Part shown: one piece after another, positions 1-25,187 of the stretch
How the letters are laid out: every line of letters starts with the position of its first letter
Position numbering within the stretch: position 1 is the stretch's first letter
From: Glandiceps talaboti
Taxonomy: Eukaryota > Hemichordata > Enteropneusta > Spengelidae
Reading direction: 5' to 3'
DNA length: 64,000 nt
Assembly: GCF_964340395.1 (NCBI RefSeq)
Contig: NC_135549.1
Span: 2,179,001-2,243,000, forward strand
Position numbers and translations under genes: made by a program
The notes under the pieces: generated by a model
Told to the model about the DNA's origin: nothing
The model's input: only the letters and a program-made list of their open reading frames with translations
Database searches by the model: none

Positions 1-261
1 TGGCTTGTGTTAAACTTATAGAGTTACTGTATGATATCGTACAAAAACCAAAGTATGATTGTCAGAGTGCTAAGTAGTAATTTAAAAACATTTGTAGTGT
101 ATATGATCAACTGTTAATTGTCACCACAAAGCACTGTCCCTCTTTTACATAAAATGTGGGTGAGAAAAAAAAACAGTTGTCTGGCAAAGCCAAAGAAAAA
201 AGTTAATATTTAAACAATAGAATGATCCTATGTAATCCTAATGCCCTATAGCACTCTGTGA

Positions 262-3943
<3,682 letters not shown>

Positions 3944-6900
3944 TTGATTCAAAGTCCATCTCAATGGCTCATGAACATGATTTACGGAATACATACACTG
4001 TCACTCTCGAGTCTGTCAGAACCGTGAATAACAATATCAATCAAAACTGATATCAGAGAACATGACTGTAGTATCAGCTGTCGTCAGCAAATGTACAATG
4101 TATGACAGTGTTTTCAACAAATTACATAATGTATGCGTAACTTAATATGTACTTTTACAAACAAACATACAATAGTGAAGAACATACCAAATATTTTTAG
4201 CTATACAAAATATATACAATACAAAATATCAAAAAGTGATATCATATATGAGAGTTATCTCGGCCAGGCCATGGTTTAGGTATATATGCACTTGGTATAA
4301 CACAATGGAAAAGATAGTTCTGTGTTTCCTCTTGTCTTTGAATGATGGACCTCATCTTCTCTCTATGGCTACAGTACACTACATATCACATTTATCAATC
4401 TGTTTCCGCAAATATAGTCCTAGAATGTGAAATACTCTGCAACTTCCTGTAATTCTTTCCTTCACTACTTATTAATTTAAGGAGTCATCTATTAGTTTTC
4501 TTTAAAACTGTTCCTCTAATTTCTTGTATTGAGTAGACTAACAGCTAAACTCTTTCGCAAACTGAACTCTTTGACTTTGTGCTTTGTTATGAAATACACA
4601 CATGTACAATAGAATACAATGTTGCCATGGTAACAATGCATGCGTATCTCAGATTGTGATCCTGTCGTAGCTGAGTGGTTTTCAATGAACTTTCATTGAA
4701 ATTTTAACCATATATTTATTTTAAAAACCAACTTCTTTGTCAGATATATCAGATTTTTTTCGAGATTTGTTGACAACTTGTTAGAAGAGTATGTAGAGAA
4801 ACATGAAAAGAAATTTAGACAAACATTGTACATTTCAGTTTGTAATTAGTTTATACCTGATGATTACTTTTATTTTTTTGTTTTGAGTTTGATTTGCATG
4901 CTGGTGCTTATTTACATATGGTCGTGGAAATTGTATTTCTGTGAAGAAATACTGTCAAAATGGTGGAAGGTAACATACAAAAATTCAGTCCATACTAAAA
5001 GTACATTGCTCATTTGAAGCAACAATTCATTCATTCCAGAAAGAAAAACTTGGAGATTTTGATTGAAAAACTTTTCAAATTTCAATTTCTCTTGCAATAG
5101 AAATGTTGCTGTTGCTTGCACAGCTTTGCACACATTTTATGCAGCGTATATTTCAAAATGCTTTTAACTGTTTAAAATCATACTCATTGCTGCAATGTAG
5201 TACAGCACACATTTTACTCAACTTGATTCTGCACAACATAATGCTTTGTAATGTCACACATGCAACACATTATACGTATTACATGTTCTTGTGTGGTCAT
5301 GGTTGGTGAAAATACCTTTAAACATCACTGTGTACAGCTCTTGTAATAAGCAAGTTTCTGTGGATATGACCGTTTATTAAAAAACACTACAGTTAGACAT
5401 GCCAAGTAGATTTGATGTGTCCAAACTGATGATTAGATGTAGAGATAACATTGGAAATAGTGTTATGTCTGTTTACTATTTATTGGTGATATAATGCTTT
5501 CATTGTTTATGTTTCTTCCTTGCAAACATAGTTTATGATTTCATTTTGACATAGATGTTTCAAATTGTTAAACCTAGTTAATATTTCTTAGAAATTAAGT
5601 GTTAAGGATATCCGTAAACCTTCAAGAGGAAGGGGACTTTTAAGAGAAAGACATTTTATTTCAACAGAACTCCCTCAGAAGTGATGGTAATCCTACCCTG
5701 AACTGATAACTGATTGGCAAGGTCTTTGATACTTATTGAAGGGGTGAGAATGCCAACAGACAGACAGAGACAACTAAAAGACAATGTTTACAGTCAAAAC
5801 ACTGACATTACTACAGTGCTGAACTCTAGAGGTATGTAGGCAGAGTACTTGACAAGGCAGGCTGAAAAGTCATTTTATTTTGCAGATAGGTTTGGATTTT
5901 TGATAATCTGGAGAAAAGTAGTTTGTTTGCTAGTAGACTAGGTAGTATGTGCCTTGCATCTTAACCCCCATTGTCAGTTGAAATAATCTGGATCATCATA
6001 TGTATTTTTTATTTTTTTTAAATGGTTACCAAATTTTGCCATGCAAGATTCCAATATGGTACTCCAATGCTGTGTTACACCACAGACAAGGAAGAGACAT
6101 GTTAATGGGGGGGGGATAAAACATTGATTTCCTTGAAAACGTTACAGACAGAGTACTCTCAATTCTTCTGAAATGGAGCAGAACAAACTTTTATATGGCA
6201 AAGTGAGGATTTGGAGGGAAATTTGGTCCCCAAGGTGCACTTGATTTGTTCCAATCTCAAACAATGTTGTTGCCTCTGTACTTTATACTATAGAACAGAT
6301 TTTAATGGTTTCATTGTTTTTAAAATAATTACATTCTATTTACAATTTGTTGAATAAGAGGAGAGAATTATTAGGAAACTTATTGGAATTTCTCTTTTTT
6401 TAGGTTTGTAAAATGAGTCCAGTTGACACAAATACAATTTCTTTTAAAGTTGTGAAGAAAAAACTTAAATTTTTTTATTATTATGAAGTTATATTATGCA
6501 TTCATGAAATGAATGCTAAGAATTTAATTGGAAGGTGTTGGGTTTTAGTCTAAATATATATGTACATATAATTATATCGGAGGAAGGTTGTGATTGTTAA
6601 CATCACATGGTGTTATGTTAATTGTATATATTGCTTTCAAAGTCATATTTGAAAATATATAAGTATGTGAGAATTTGATTCAAATGAGAGAAAAAAAACC
6701 CACAGCTGTTGTTGCTATACAAAATTATACAAAAAAGGATTAAGTACATAAAAGTTTAAATCAGATTGGAAAAACATCAGCTGCTGTCGTAAAAGTGAGT
6801 GTGTTTACCAAAACAAAATCCTTGAATTGTTCAATCAGAATATGATAAATGAGCGTGTTTCTGGAGTACTGCTAACTTTCAATAACAATTTCTCATACTG

Positions 6901-8620
6901 GGTGCAATTATTTTGTCTTCATACTCATAGTGTGGTGTACGGTATGTTTGCTCAGATATTTTGTGGCAGAAATTAAAATATTTCATATATAATTTTATAG
7001 GAAATAATTGTTATCTGTTTTTATGACCAAAATATGGTTTGTAAATATGATACTAATACTTACCAGTACATGGAGACAAGTATTTGTGAAATGGGACCAT
7101 TGTCTTTGAAGTGCAAACCAATCTAATTCGCTAACTGTCACATTTAAGACCAACTGCACTGACAGCCAGTTGTGAGAAGAACCAAATCATCATCTGACTA
7201 GATAAATATCTTACTAGCATTGCTACATGTTATCATCTGGCATGACAAGAACTGAAGTACAATTGTTACATTTTAATCAATTGGCATGCCTGAATATGTC
7301 TATATTGTTACAATGTGTATGATTTGGTGACAATCTGCTAAAATAATGTAGCAATGTTGGTAAGATTTTTGTTACACCAGATGAATAAAATGAAGCACTT
7401 TTAATAAGATATTTACAGAGCTGTTTGAATTCAACTGATTTCCATTGTATTTAAAATAGCAAACACTATTGTGACTGTTTAGCTCCAATGAAATCAACAA
7501 AATGTCAGTCTTGTACAAGTCAAAACAATACTTTTAACTCTATGGTCGTGTATCATGAACATGTTATACTTTTTGACCAAGAATGTAAGTTAGGAATGAT
7601 CTTTCATTGTAGTATAGAAATTATGGAAGCAGGGTTCATTACTGATAAATGTTGTATGTCAAGTTAATGCCAATACTTTTTGACTGTTTTACTGCAGAGG
7701 TTTGTAGATAAGATGATGACACTTTAAATATAATTTGTAGGACAACATGAGTTATGTACATGTAAACTGAAAGCTTTGGTTTGATATGATTAATTTCATT
7801 ATTTTTGTCCATATTTGGATGTAATGTGAGAGGTAATGATATAGACAGAGAGATTTGTAGTTGTGTGTATTCCTTTCATCAGTCAAGCCTCACAAGCTGT
7901 AACTGGACAGTTATTTGAAACTCTTTTGTTAGATACAATGATGTACTTGTACTATTGTACACCCTGAATACTGTTCAGGCATAGGGTGTAAGTCTGCAGG
8001 TAAACGTATAATAAATCAAGTCAAATTGATTTTTGGGTCCATACCTTAAAAGCAGCTCCCCTATGCATTCACAGTAGCAACCTTTTACTATACAGTGGAT
8101 AAAATTGACCTCTAATTAACATATAACGTGTCTAATTGGTATTTTAAGAATTTTCAGTTAATATATTGTTGGTTATCTCATCAAAAAATTAAACTCCGGT
8201 TACAGCTAGTGCAGTTTTAACAAGATGATGTAGAAGACAATTCTTTCAGTGGAGTAAAGATACAGAATGTCGTTTTTGACATGTTTGTTCTTTTCAGTCA
8301 TTTTATACAGAGCTATAACTGCACTGAAAAGTATGGTAATGTCATTTATCATGCAAGCTTTGATTCCTTTCAGAAATGTGTGTGTGACCTACTTTCACCC
8401 ATTCACTGACTCATCATTGTGTATGATTTGAGCTGTGGCATAGTCATGGTTGGAGGCTCACCGACACAGCTGACACATCATTTGTTTATACCATTGTACT
8501 AAAGGTCCTGATTAGCTATAAGTTATGGGGGTCAAAGGTCACTGGAATGATGTGTGTTGACGTACATTTTAAATGTTATGTCCTTTGCATCAGTACTGTT
8601 TATTTCACTGCCAGATTCTA
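3944..8620. other. AT-rich stretch after TPRA1, no gene seen
   Basis: No open frame resembles a protein family and no splice-joined coding pattern is visible. The beginning must be the TPRA1 3' UTR. AATAAA motifs occur at 7,384-7,389 and 8,010-8,015, so a long 3' UTR is possible but not shown. The stretch is mostly unique AT-rich sequence. Confidence 0.5.
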
Positions 8621-8622
8621 AA

Positions 8623-8997
8623 CACAAAGTGATAACTGATTGAGAATGGCCTGATAACTAGTAATAGTGTCATACTCTAGTTCCTATTTGATATGATTTA
8701 TGATTAGTACGATCATCTCCACTCACTACGTCTAGTTCCTATATGATATAATTTATGATTACTATGATCATCTCCACTCACTACGTCTAGTCAAAATCAA
8801 ACATTTTACTGTTAATCTGGCTAAAGTGATAACTGATTGAGAATGGCCTGATAACTAGTAATAATGTCATACTCTAGTTCCTATTTGATATGATTTATGA
8901 TTAGTACGATCATCTCCACTCACTACGTCTAGTCAAAGTTAAAATGTGTATCTGGCTAAAGTGATAACTGATTGAGAATGGCCTGATAACTAGTAAT
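8623..8997. repeat. Tandem partial duplications, about 130-200 bp units
   Basis: Three copies of a segment that begins AAGTGATAACTGATTGAGAA start near 8,626, 8,824 and 8,958. The inner part (TAGTTCCTATTTGATATGAT to CACTACGTCTAGT) occurs three times within them. Copies differ by a few bases and by internal deletions, as in a small decaying tandem array. Confidence 0.85.
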
Positions 8998-9642
8998 GGA
9001 GTTACTGTAATGCTGTAAAGACATTGTTTCATTTTCCTGTGTTAATATTACTCTCAGTTGTAGTATTTCCATCATTGGGCATTTCTAAATGTTAGTGTTC
9101 TTCACATGTACAACACATCAACAGATATGTAGCTACTTCCTCTTAAAACAGTATAGTCTACAAAGTGGGAAAGTAACCATTCTATGACATTACACCTTCA
9201 AGCCCATTTGTTAGGGATGCTTTTGTAAAGTTAATGTCTGTATCAGGGGGTTTTGTGTAAGAAGTGGGTGCAATGAACTTTGTAACAGTGCCCTTACAAG
9301 CTTTGCTGGAATTTGTTGTGTCATAGCGTCATAATGCTATCATGACCTTGTGATGGCGCCCTCAACGGTTTTAAGAGTATTTTGGTGGTAATTTTGTCGT
9401 TGCTTTCAGTTCAGGTCTGAGCTTTCTGGGACAGGTCTGTAGGGTCTGACTATTGATAGGTGGTGAGAGAGTTTTTAAGAATGTAAAAAAATTGAACTCT
9501 TGCTACTAAATACATATTATTTATCAGGATATCAGAAAGGTTTGGAATTTTTGTCAAAAGTTTTAAGTGAGATTTGTGTACCTGTATCATACTCCAAAAG
9601 GGTGTGATAAATAGCAAATAAATCCTTTTCAATTGCTGCTAT

Positions 9643-9686
9643 ATGTGTGTTTGTGTTTGTGTTTGTGTTTGTGTTTGTGTTTGTGT
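9643..9686. repeat. TTTGTG hexanucleotide microsatellite
   Basis: Seven or so TTTGTG units directly before the left target-site copy of the MITE at 9,692. Confidence 0.9.
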
Positions 9687-9691
9687 TGTAC

Positions 9692-9840
9692 AGTTTTATT
9701 CAATCTGATTGAAATTCGATGTGGTGAAAGCAGAGGCGATCACTCCGAACAAAACAAACGTCACAACATGATGAATAGAGGTAAATAAGGACATCTAGCC
9801 GCTTTCACCACATCGGATTTCAATCAGATTGAGTTTTATT
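9692..9840. mobile_element. MITE: 31-bp inverted termini with perfect 9-bp target duplication
   Basis: Left arm 9,701-9,731 starts CAATCTGATTGAAATT and right arm 9,801-9,831 is its reverse complement with one mismatch in 31. The 131-bp element is flanked on both sides by the identical nine bases AGTTTTATT (9,692-9,700 and 9,832-9,840). The middle has no coding capacity. This is a complete, non-autonomous DNA transposon. A 9-bp duplication fits Mutator-like or Merlin elements; the superfamily is inferred from duplication length only. Confidence 0.88.
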
Positions 9841-10705
9841 AAGCTTCTGTTAAAGTCTATTTGTTTTGTTTCAAGTAATGTACAATGTATATGAAACCTC
9901 AATTCAAAAATAAAGACAATGAAATTGCCATAGAAACCAGCATTTGATTGAATAGAAAACTGTTGATTAGATTATGTAAATGGCACTTGTTGTAATATTT
10001 ACAAATTACAGTTTATTTACAAGTTGGTGTCTAAATTACAAAGTAATTTGTTGGAAAAATTTCATTGAAGAACAATTCATCACAAATCTAGTCTTTTATT
10101 TATCATTTTTCAGGTTTTTTTCAACCCAATTTCATATTAAATACTTTTTATAGAAATAATAAAATGGATATTATGAGATGAGGACAGATGGTGACGGCAA
10201 CCTTTCATTCGAATGTTTGGTCATTGCTACCTGCTAGACTAAAAGTTAAGCCGTTGTGGGCGCTCTTCTCGTGAGGGGCGGGATGGTTAGATGGGGTGAT
10301 CCCGGCAACGTATAGTACTAGTATTTCGATAGAGTGCCATCGGTTTCCATGGTCACTTTTACAACAAAAGACACAAAACTACTTTGAATCGTCAGCGTCT
10401 GTATCACGCATTCTCGCAAACCAGACTTTATCTTTCTTCTGAAACATTGGAAAATCACAATTAAACGTCTTTGACGGGAGCCTGTAACGTTGACCTTCAC
10501 ACATAAAACGTAAATATAAGTTATGATATGATCCAAGATACTAATACTTGCATGTCGTTTTCACTCCATTTATCCATTAATATCGGTTGTTTGTTAAGAG
10601 TCCCAACAACAAACTTCAAGTTTTATTGCTGTTTGTTAAAGTCACAAGTCATTGCCCTATATACCTGTATGCAAGATCATACGATAGCCCAGATAGCTAA
10701 GGGAA

Positions 10706-10980
10706 CAAGCAGAATTAGGGGGGGGGGGGGCTGACGGGAAAATGGGGTGCGAGGGTGTCTTGGATATTCTGATAGTTTGAAGGGGAATCACGAAATATTT
10801 TGCTCATGATTTGAACCAACTTCAACCCCAGGAGCAGTCGTCTACCAAGAGAACGAACAGAATTTACGGAAGGGGGGGGGGGGGGCCTCGAAAAAAATGG
10901 GGGCTTTGAAAAATCTGCCGGGGCGAAAGGGGTCATGAATATTTGTTTTTGTTCCAACTTGATACCCACTCCTAAGACTG
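10706..10980. repeat. G-run-containing repeat, two diverged units; related copy at 56.6 kb
   Basis: Two units of roughly 140 bp share the order GAAC-AGAATT, a run of 12-13 G, a purine-rich middle, then CATGA-TTTG and a C-rich end (about 10,700-10,845 and 10,848-10,980). The first unit also resembles 56,620-56,740 (shared order: GGTGCGA, CTGATxGTT, ACGAAATA, TTGxTCATG-TTTGAA). It is therefore a dispersed family rather than a unique sequence. The G-runs are palindromic only by translation artefact; no gene is present. Confidence 0.6.
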
Positions 10981-11067
10981 CTATTTCAAGTCTGTCCTAT
11001 AAAGTTTAGTAGTAGAAACCTGTATGCCCAAGAATGTAGTCTGACAAAATTTGTCATATGTTGCCCT

Positions 11068-11068
11068 T

Positions 11069-11110
<42 letters not shown>

Positions 11111-11117
11111 GCTACTG

Positions 11118-11149
<32 letters not shown>

Positions 11150-11166
11150 GGTGGTGGTGGTGGTGT
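11068..11166. repeat. GTT then GGT trinucleotide microsatellite
   Basis: An uninterrupted GTT run is followed by a short break, more GTT and then GGT units ending near 11,165. Confidence 0.95.
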
Positions 11167-12177
11167 TCGTGTTGGTATTGTTTTGGTGGGATTGTATACA
11201 TTAACTCTTTAAAACGCTCAGGCCTTCGGTCCTCGAGATCAGTTTGCGATTAGACTAGTGTTGCGCCGGATCGGAGTTTAGATAAAACGGAGGAAAAAAA
11301 GGCGCGAGCGACTGGCGACAGTCGACAGTCTACACCAAGAACAAAATGAACTGTTTTTTTTTATTTTGTGAAAATGTAGCCTTTCACCCATCAGATGTTC
11401 ATTCTGTTTATCACCCCAGGACTATTAAATTTGGTCCATTGTATGTAAATTTATTTTAAAATGAGACTTTCTGTCGTTAAAACCTTCATAAAGTTTGTAG
11501 TGGTCTGTTTTAGTGGGTCAAGGGGCAATCGTCTGTGAATTGACCTGAATCCTCGCCAATAAACAAACTAAACAGGTACTAGGTGGGTTCAGTGTTTTAA
11601 CATTGTCCATATGCAAACGAAAAAACACGCTTTTATTTCATACCGTTGGCATAGGTTGGTCAACTTGATACTAACACGTGATTCTTGGTCAAAACTTGCA
11701 GCCAAAATAATCAAGTTTAGCGATTACCTTGTGTGGACTTTGCCAATGTGTGTCAAATATATACGATATCGTTCGGAATTAGTTTTGTAAAACACACCCG
11801 TTGTACATGTCAGAGTCAAACTCAAACGTATTGGCAGAGTCTATTTGATAGATAGTAGTATGGAATGTAGTATGGAATACTGCCAATGCTATTTCCTGGA
11901 ATCAAAAGACTCGTAGACAATATCCCTTCATATCATACGATACAAGTTTTTCCTCCACTTTCAATTTCCCCGAAGTCCTTCTATCTACGGGTTATTCGTC
12001 CTTGTAGTCGTACCATTAACTCACATGGTACAAGGAACTGTACACAATTGTTAATTTGAATCATACTATTATCATCTTTTTTACCAAAAAAAAACTGTTG
12101 TTCTTTTCTTTTCACAAATCTTTCAATAAATGTTATCAATTATTTCTTGCTATTAAACAGAGCGAACTTTTTTGAAA

Positions 12178-12568
12178 TGCAGTTCACTGCTGTATAAAGT
12201 TGTGTTATATCATGAATGGTGGGTCATTCGTTCATTGTCATCCATCGAGACCAAGCAATTCACTGCTGTTACGTATAAAGTTGTGTTATATCATGAATGG
12301 TGGGTCATTCGTTCATTATCATCCATCGAGACCAAGCAGTTCACAGCTGTTACGTATAAAGTTGTGTTATATCACGGTGGGTCATTCGTTCATTGTCATC
12401 CATCGAGACCAAGCAGTTCACTGCTGTTACGTATAAAGTTGTGATCACGGTGGGTCATTCGTTCATTGTCATCCATCGAGACCAAGCAGTTCACTGCTGT
12501 TACGTATAAAGTTGTGTTATATCATGGTGGGTCATTCGTTCATTATCATCCTTCGAGACCAAGCCAGC
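12178..12568. repeat. Tandem repeat, five copies of a 73-81 bp unit
   Basis: Units start GTATAAAGTTGTG at 12,192, 12,273, 12,354, 12,431 and 12,504. Each continues through GGTGGGTCATTCGTTCATT and CATCGAGACCAAGC. Early units are 81 bp, later ones 77 and 73 bp through small deletions. Because 81 is a multiple of three, open frames cross the first copies; they are not genes. Confidence 0.95.
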
Positions 12569-13239
12569 CAACCCAAACTTTGTTGTGGAAACGCCACCAA
12601 AAGATGAAGTTTGTTCAACAGTAAACGATACTATAGTGTGACAGTAAGTGTTCAGATCCAGAACATAGAACTTACTAGATTTAAAAGTTATCTCCTGGTT
12701 TTATACAAGATACAAGAAAACTTTTTTATCTCACGTAAGAGAAATTACGGTGACGTGGTTGTTTCATACATTAAACACATATGGAAATACCGATGAAGAT
12801 AACGATATAGAAATATACACAAGATTTATGTCTCAAAATCCGAAATACGAACTTTAAAACTCCCAAATACACACTACAAATTACAAATTACAAAGTTTAA
12901 CATCTTCTAAATATTACTAACACTGCTTAGACCTGAGTAAGTCAGAGATGTTGATTAAACCAAAGCAATGCAGAGTAAATAACTTTATCATCTAGTTTGG
13001 TTTAATATTCTGGTTGAAGTGGGCACAAAACTTGATTTGATTCTGACTTCTGAATTTTGGGACACGAGATGGTCTCCCTGATTACAACTCGATTTATTTG
13101 GTAGATGAAACCACACCTTAATTTGGTCCGACGAACCAGTCATGAGAAAAACACTGAGTTGACTGTCTAGTCATGGGGCAGCGGCGTGACCCACATTTAC
13201 GATGGCGCTTGTTGCTACAAGCTTAGACAGAAGGGAACA

Positions 13240-13690
13240 TTCAGTAAGTATAGGAGGAGGGGTAAATCAAACCCAGTCTGTTTCGTAAAATGTGACCCTT
13301 CTAAATTTCTAAAATAGTCCGCAACTTCCTTTCTCTATAACATGACACCACTCCTGTTCAGATATTTTTTTTAAATATGGGTCAGAATGCTATCAGACGT
13401 GAAAGGGGACATGAGTCTCAGGACGGATGGTAAAGACTCTGTCCCACAAACTCTAAAACTACTATATCCCACCGCTGTCACCACATTGATATATAAAGAC
13501 ATTAGTTGTTTCCCACTACTAGTAACACCAGTCTAAGAATTAATTTGTTTCAAGCCACTGCGTTAATTAATTCCCCTATTTGGAACTTATTTGCAGAGCT
13601 GAAAGCCAGAACTTTCAAAGACTAGATGGGCGCACTTCTGACATTGTCGCGACCAAGGTCACACGTCCCTGCCCCATTCCCATGTTCTAA
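13240..13690 (+). repeat. Diverged dispersed element, copy A (copy B inverted at about 43.8-44.2 kb)
   Basis: Read on the + strand, this stretch shares an ordered series of blocks with the reverse complement of about 43,800-44,190: CAGTCTGTTxCGTAAAATGT, CAGACGTGAAA with GGGACATGA, CACCACATTGATA, GTTGTTTCCCACTACTA and TTAATTAATTCCC. Spacing is nearly conserved while the sequence between has drifted. No open frame is conserved, so it is a non-autonomous or decayed interspersed element. Confidence 0.7.
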
Positions 13691-14445
13691 AGTATAGCTC
13701 TCCCCCTAGAACCAGTTGGTAAAATCAGCCTGGCCCTCCCCATCTGTAATTACCGAAGACTCCCTAATAACCTACCTGTAAAAAGCAGGACAGTTTAGAG
13801 TTTCAAGGCAAAAATCTCCATAATAAAAACGAGTAATGTTTGCAGCGACCTTGTTTTGGTGGGCTCAGTTGTTTGTGGATAGATAAGGCCAGGCTCGACA
13901 TCAATGAGCCCTCGTGTACTCTGTTTGACATCAAAGATAAGGGGTTTGCATATCAAACAAGTGAGTCACATATAGAAAACCGGTTCTGCTATGTCATTTG
14001 TATATACGGTACACTTTAGGCCTGATACTCGAATGAGTGGCATAAACAATAAAATACTACCCTCTCGTTCAAAGTATACCATTATTTTATGGGATAACAA
14101 AGATCGGATTCACATCGAAGAAGCGGAGTAGTTGCCACTTCAAAGATGGCTATCAATTAAGTAAGGCACGTATTCCAGGTGAGTTTATTCAAACTAAAAT
14201 TATTACTTTTCATACTTTTAAAGGAGCGATGAAACGTCGCTTCTTTTTGGCGAGCATGTGTGGTATGATGTAATAGAGGTGTTTAAGCTTATACCAAACA
14301 CTGTCAGTTCGTTTTATTTGTCTATTATACATCAAAGATGACCAATATTTGTAACAGAGAATTAATCGAACGACTTCTTACTATACTTTTTACTACATCT
14401 CTCTACAGTCCTAGAAGCACTTATTCATTATACTTTACCTTGCGA

Positions 14446-15530
14446 TATAGCTTATAGAGTACAGTATAGCTTATAGAGTATAGTATAGCTTATAGAGTAC
14501 AGTATAGCTTATAGAGTACAGTATAGCTTATAGAGTAGAGTATAGCTTATAGAGTACAGTATAGCTTATAGAGTACAGTATAGCTTATATAGTACAGTAT
14601 AGCTTATAGAGTATAGTATAGTTTATAGAGTACAGTATAGCTTATATAGTACAGTATAGCTTATAGAGTATAGTATAGCTTATAGAGTAGAGTATAGCTT
14701 ATAGAGTACAGTATAGCTTATAGAGTATAGTATAGCTTATAGAGTACAGTATAGCTTATATAGTACAGTATAGCTTATAGAGTATAGTATAGCTTATAGA
14801 GTACAGTATAGCTTATAGAGTACAGTATAGCTTATAGAGTACAGTATAGCTTATAGAGTATAGTATAGCTTATAGAGTACAGTATAGCTTATAGAGTATA
14901 GTATAGCTTATAGAGTATAGTATAGTTTATAGAGTACAGTATAGCTTATATAGTACAGTATAGCTTATAGAGTATAGTATAGCTTATAGAGTACAGTATA
15001 GCTTATATAGTACAGTATAGCTTATAGAGTACAGTATAGTTTATAGAGTACAGTATAGCTTATAGAGTACAGTATAGCTTATAGAGTATAGTATAGCTTA
15101 TAGAGTACAGTATAGCTTATAGAGTATAGTATAGCTTATAGAGTACAGTATAGCTTATAGAGTACAGTATAGCTTATAGAGTATAGTATAGCTTATAGAG
15201 TATAGTATAGCTTATAGAGTATAGTATAGCTTATAGAGTATAGTATAGCTTATAGAGTACAGTATAGCTTATAGAGTATAGTATAGCTTATAGAGTACAG
15301 TATAGCTTATAGAGTACAGTATAGCTTATAGAGTACAGTATAGCTTATAGAGTACAGTATAGCTTATAGAGTACAGTATAGCTTATAGAGTACAGTATAG
15401 CTTATAGAGTACAGTATAGCTTATAGAGTATAGTATAGCTTATAGAGTACAGTATAGCTTATAGAGTACAGTATAGCTTATAGAGTACAGTATAGCTTAT
15501 AGAGTACAGTATAGCTTATAGAGTACAGTT
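14446..15530. repeat. 1.1-kb satellite of a 19-bp unit, about 57 copies
   Basis: The unit is ATAGCTTATAGAGTACAGT. Variation is concentrated at two positions (GTACAGT versus GTATAGT, and AGAGTA versus TATAGTA). There is no reading frame, because 19 is not a multiple of three. The array sits about 1.2 kb upstream of the SDR start codon. A conceivable untranslated first exon ends with a CAG/GTGAGT donor at 14,178, which would put the array inside a 5' intron; this is only a suggestion. Confidence 0.97.
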
Positions 15531-15965
15531 TGACAAACGGGAATAACATGACAAATAATAATAGAATAACAATACTTACAGCTGTAAATAAAATATATTT
15601 GTTTAAACTGGTTAAGTCTTAAAGTTAGCTATTTCCTTTTTTTAAGTCTTAGATACTAGATTCTCGTATCTATATCCAGAAATACTAAGCACTCGTCTGT
15701 TACATGTAATGTTATGATACGTCTCTTAACGATTGACGTCATACCCGCGTGTATTAAGTGATTATCCACACCGTCCATCTCATATACAATGATGAATCAA
15801 CTTAAATTCATCTTATACCTCCAAAAATAACAACAACCTCATTTCTAACCAAGTAAAATTATTCATGTTAGTTTTTATTCGGCAATTGAGTATCATTTAT
15901 AACGTATACACATTTGTATATATTAGTAGAAACACGTCAACGTGTCGATTTGAGACAACTTTACA

Positions 15966-15969
<4 letters not shown>

Positions 15970-16014
<45 letters not shown>

Positions 16015-16155
16015 ATGTATGTATGTATGTATGTATGTATGTGTGTGTGTGTATGTATGTATGTATGTATGTATGTATGTATGTGTGTATGTATGTATGT
16101 ATGTATGTATGTATGTATGTATGTATGTATGTATGTGTGTGTGTGTGTGTGTGTT
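15970..16155. repeat. TG / TATG compound microsatellite
   Basis: GT dinucleotides, then blocks of TATG broken by short GT runs, then GT again. Every reading frame is open through it (Cys-Val-Tyr or His-Thr-Ile repeats), which explains the many false open frames here. Confidence 0.97.
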
Positions 16156-16766
16156 CGTGCATAACGTGGCGATGCTGAAGGACGTCTCCATTGAATCCAT
16201 TGAATTGAATTCGACCTTACTGTGTGTGTTATTATACTAGTATTCGTGCCTGCCATATTAATAGTGATCAATCTGTGTACATATGTGAGAAATACGTGCA
16301 GTTCTGCTCGTAAAAAATGCTTTAATGTAATACTATATCAGGTGTTAGCAGTGCGCTTTGGGTAGGATAATTGAGGTGATGTCGTCATTAAATACAGTTG
16401 ACACCAAAACATGACTAGAAAAACTCACCCATCTTTACACCTCACCCTGAAAACAAACACAGCTTCGAAAAAAAACATAAGAAAACTGTTACGAGTTTGT
16501 GTAGTGTGCAATTCACCTAGTGTAACAGTTTGTCTTCACCAGGTTGTTTGGTAGATGATTGAATCTACATCCAAACGTACCATAACTTTGATACGAGTAA
16601 ATAATCCGAAATGAAATACAAATCTTTTTATTCTACCCACAGGTTAAAAAAGAGTACAACCCATCACTACAAATCACTTGGCATTGGAAAACCCCTGTTT
16701 GGTGTTTGCTAAATTCTGAATCTATATTTATTTTGTTCCTGCTTCAGTAAGTCTGGTGACGAAACA

Positions 16767-24813
<8,047 letters not shown>

Positions 24814-25187
24814 CTATGTACATTCCCTATGTGGGAGAGTATAGTACATGAAGTGCCTTCAAGATGGCAATTAGCATACTTGAAGATACAAGAAGAGGGA
24901 TTTGACATAATTATAAATGATTCCTTTTATCTCACAAAACTAATACTAACTTTGCAAGAGTGGTAGTATAACACTTTTTGTGAGAGCAGAAACATAACTC
25001 TCAAGAATGATCAGTAAAATGCCATGCTACTGTACATCTGAGAACAATGTGAATTGAAAAATTTTGACTTCAAGAATGTTGTTGACCTGCATTCTGACAG
25101 TAGAAAATACATTATGTTTTCCATGAAGAGACACAGCCAAAATGTGTAGTATGTATTACGTTATTTATTAACAGTCCAGCAGACACA

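Noticed and set aside
15865-16271. Several overlapping frames of Cys-Val-Tyr or His-Thr-Ile repeats
   Set aside because: Translation of the TG/TATG microsatellite in all six frames.
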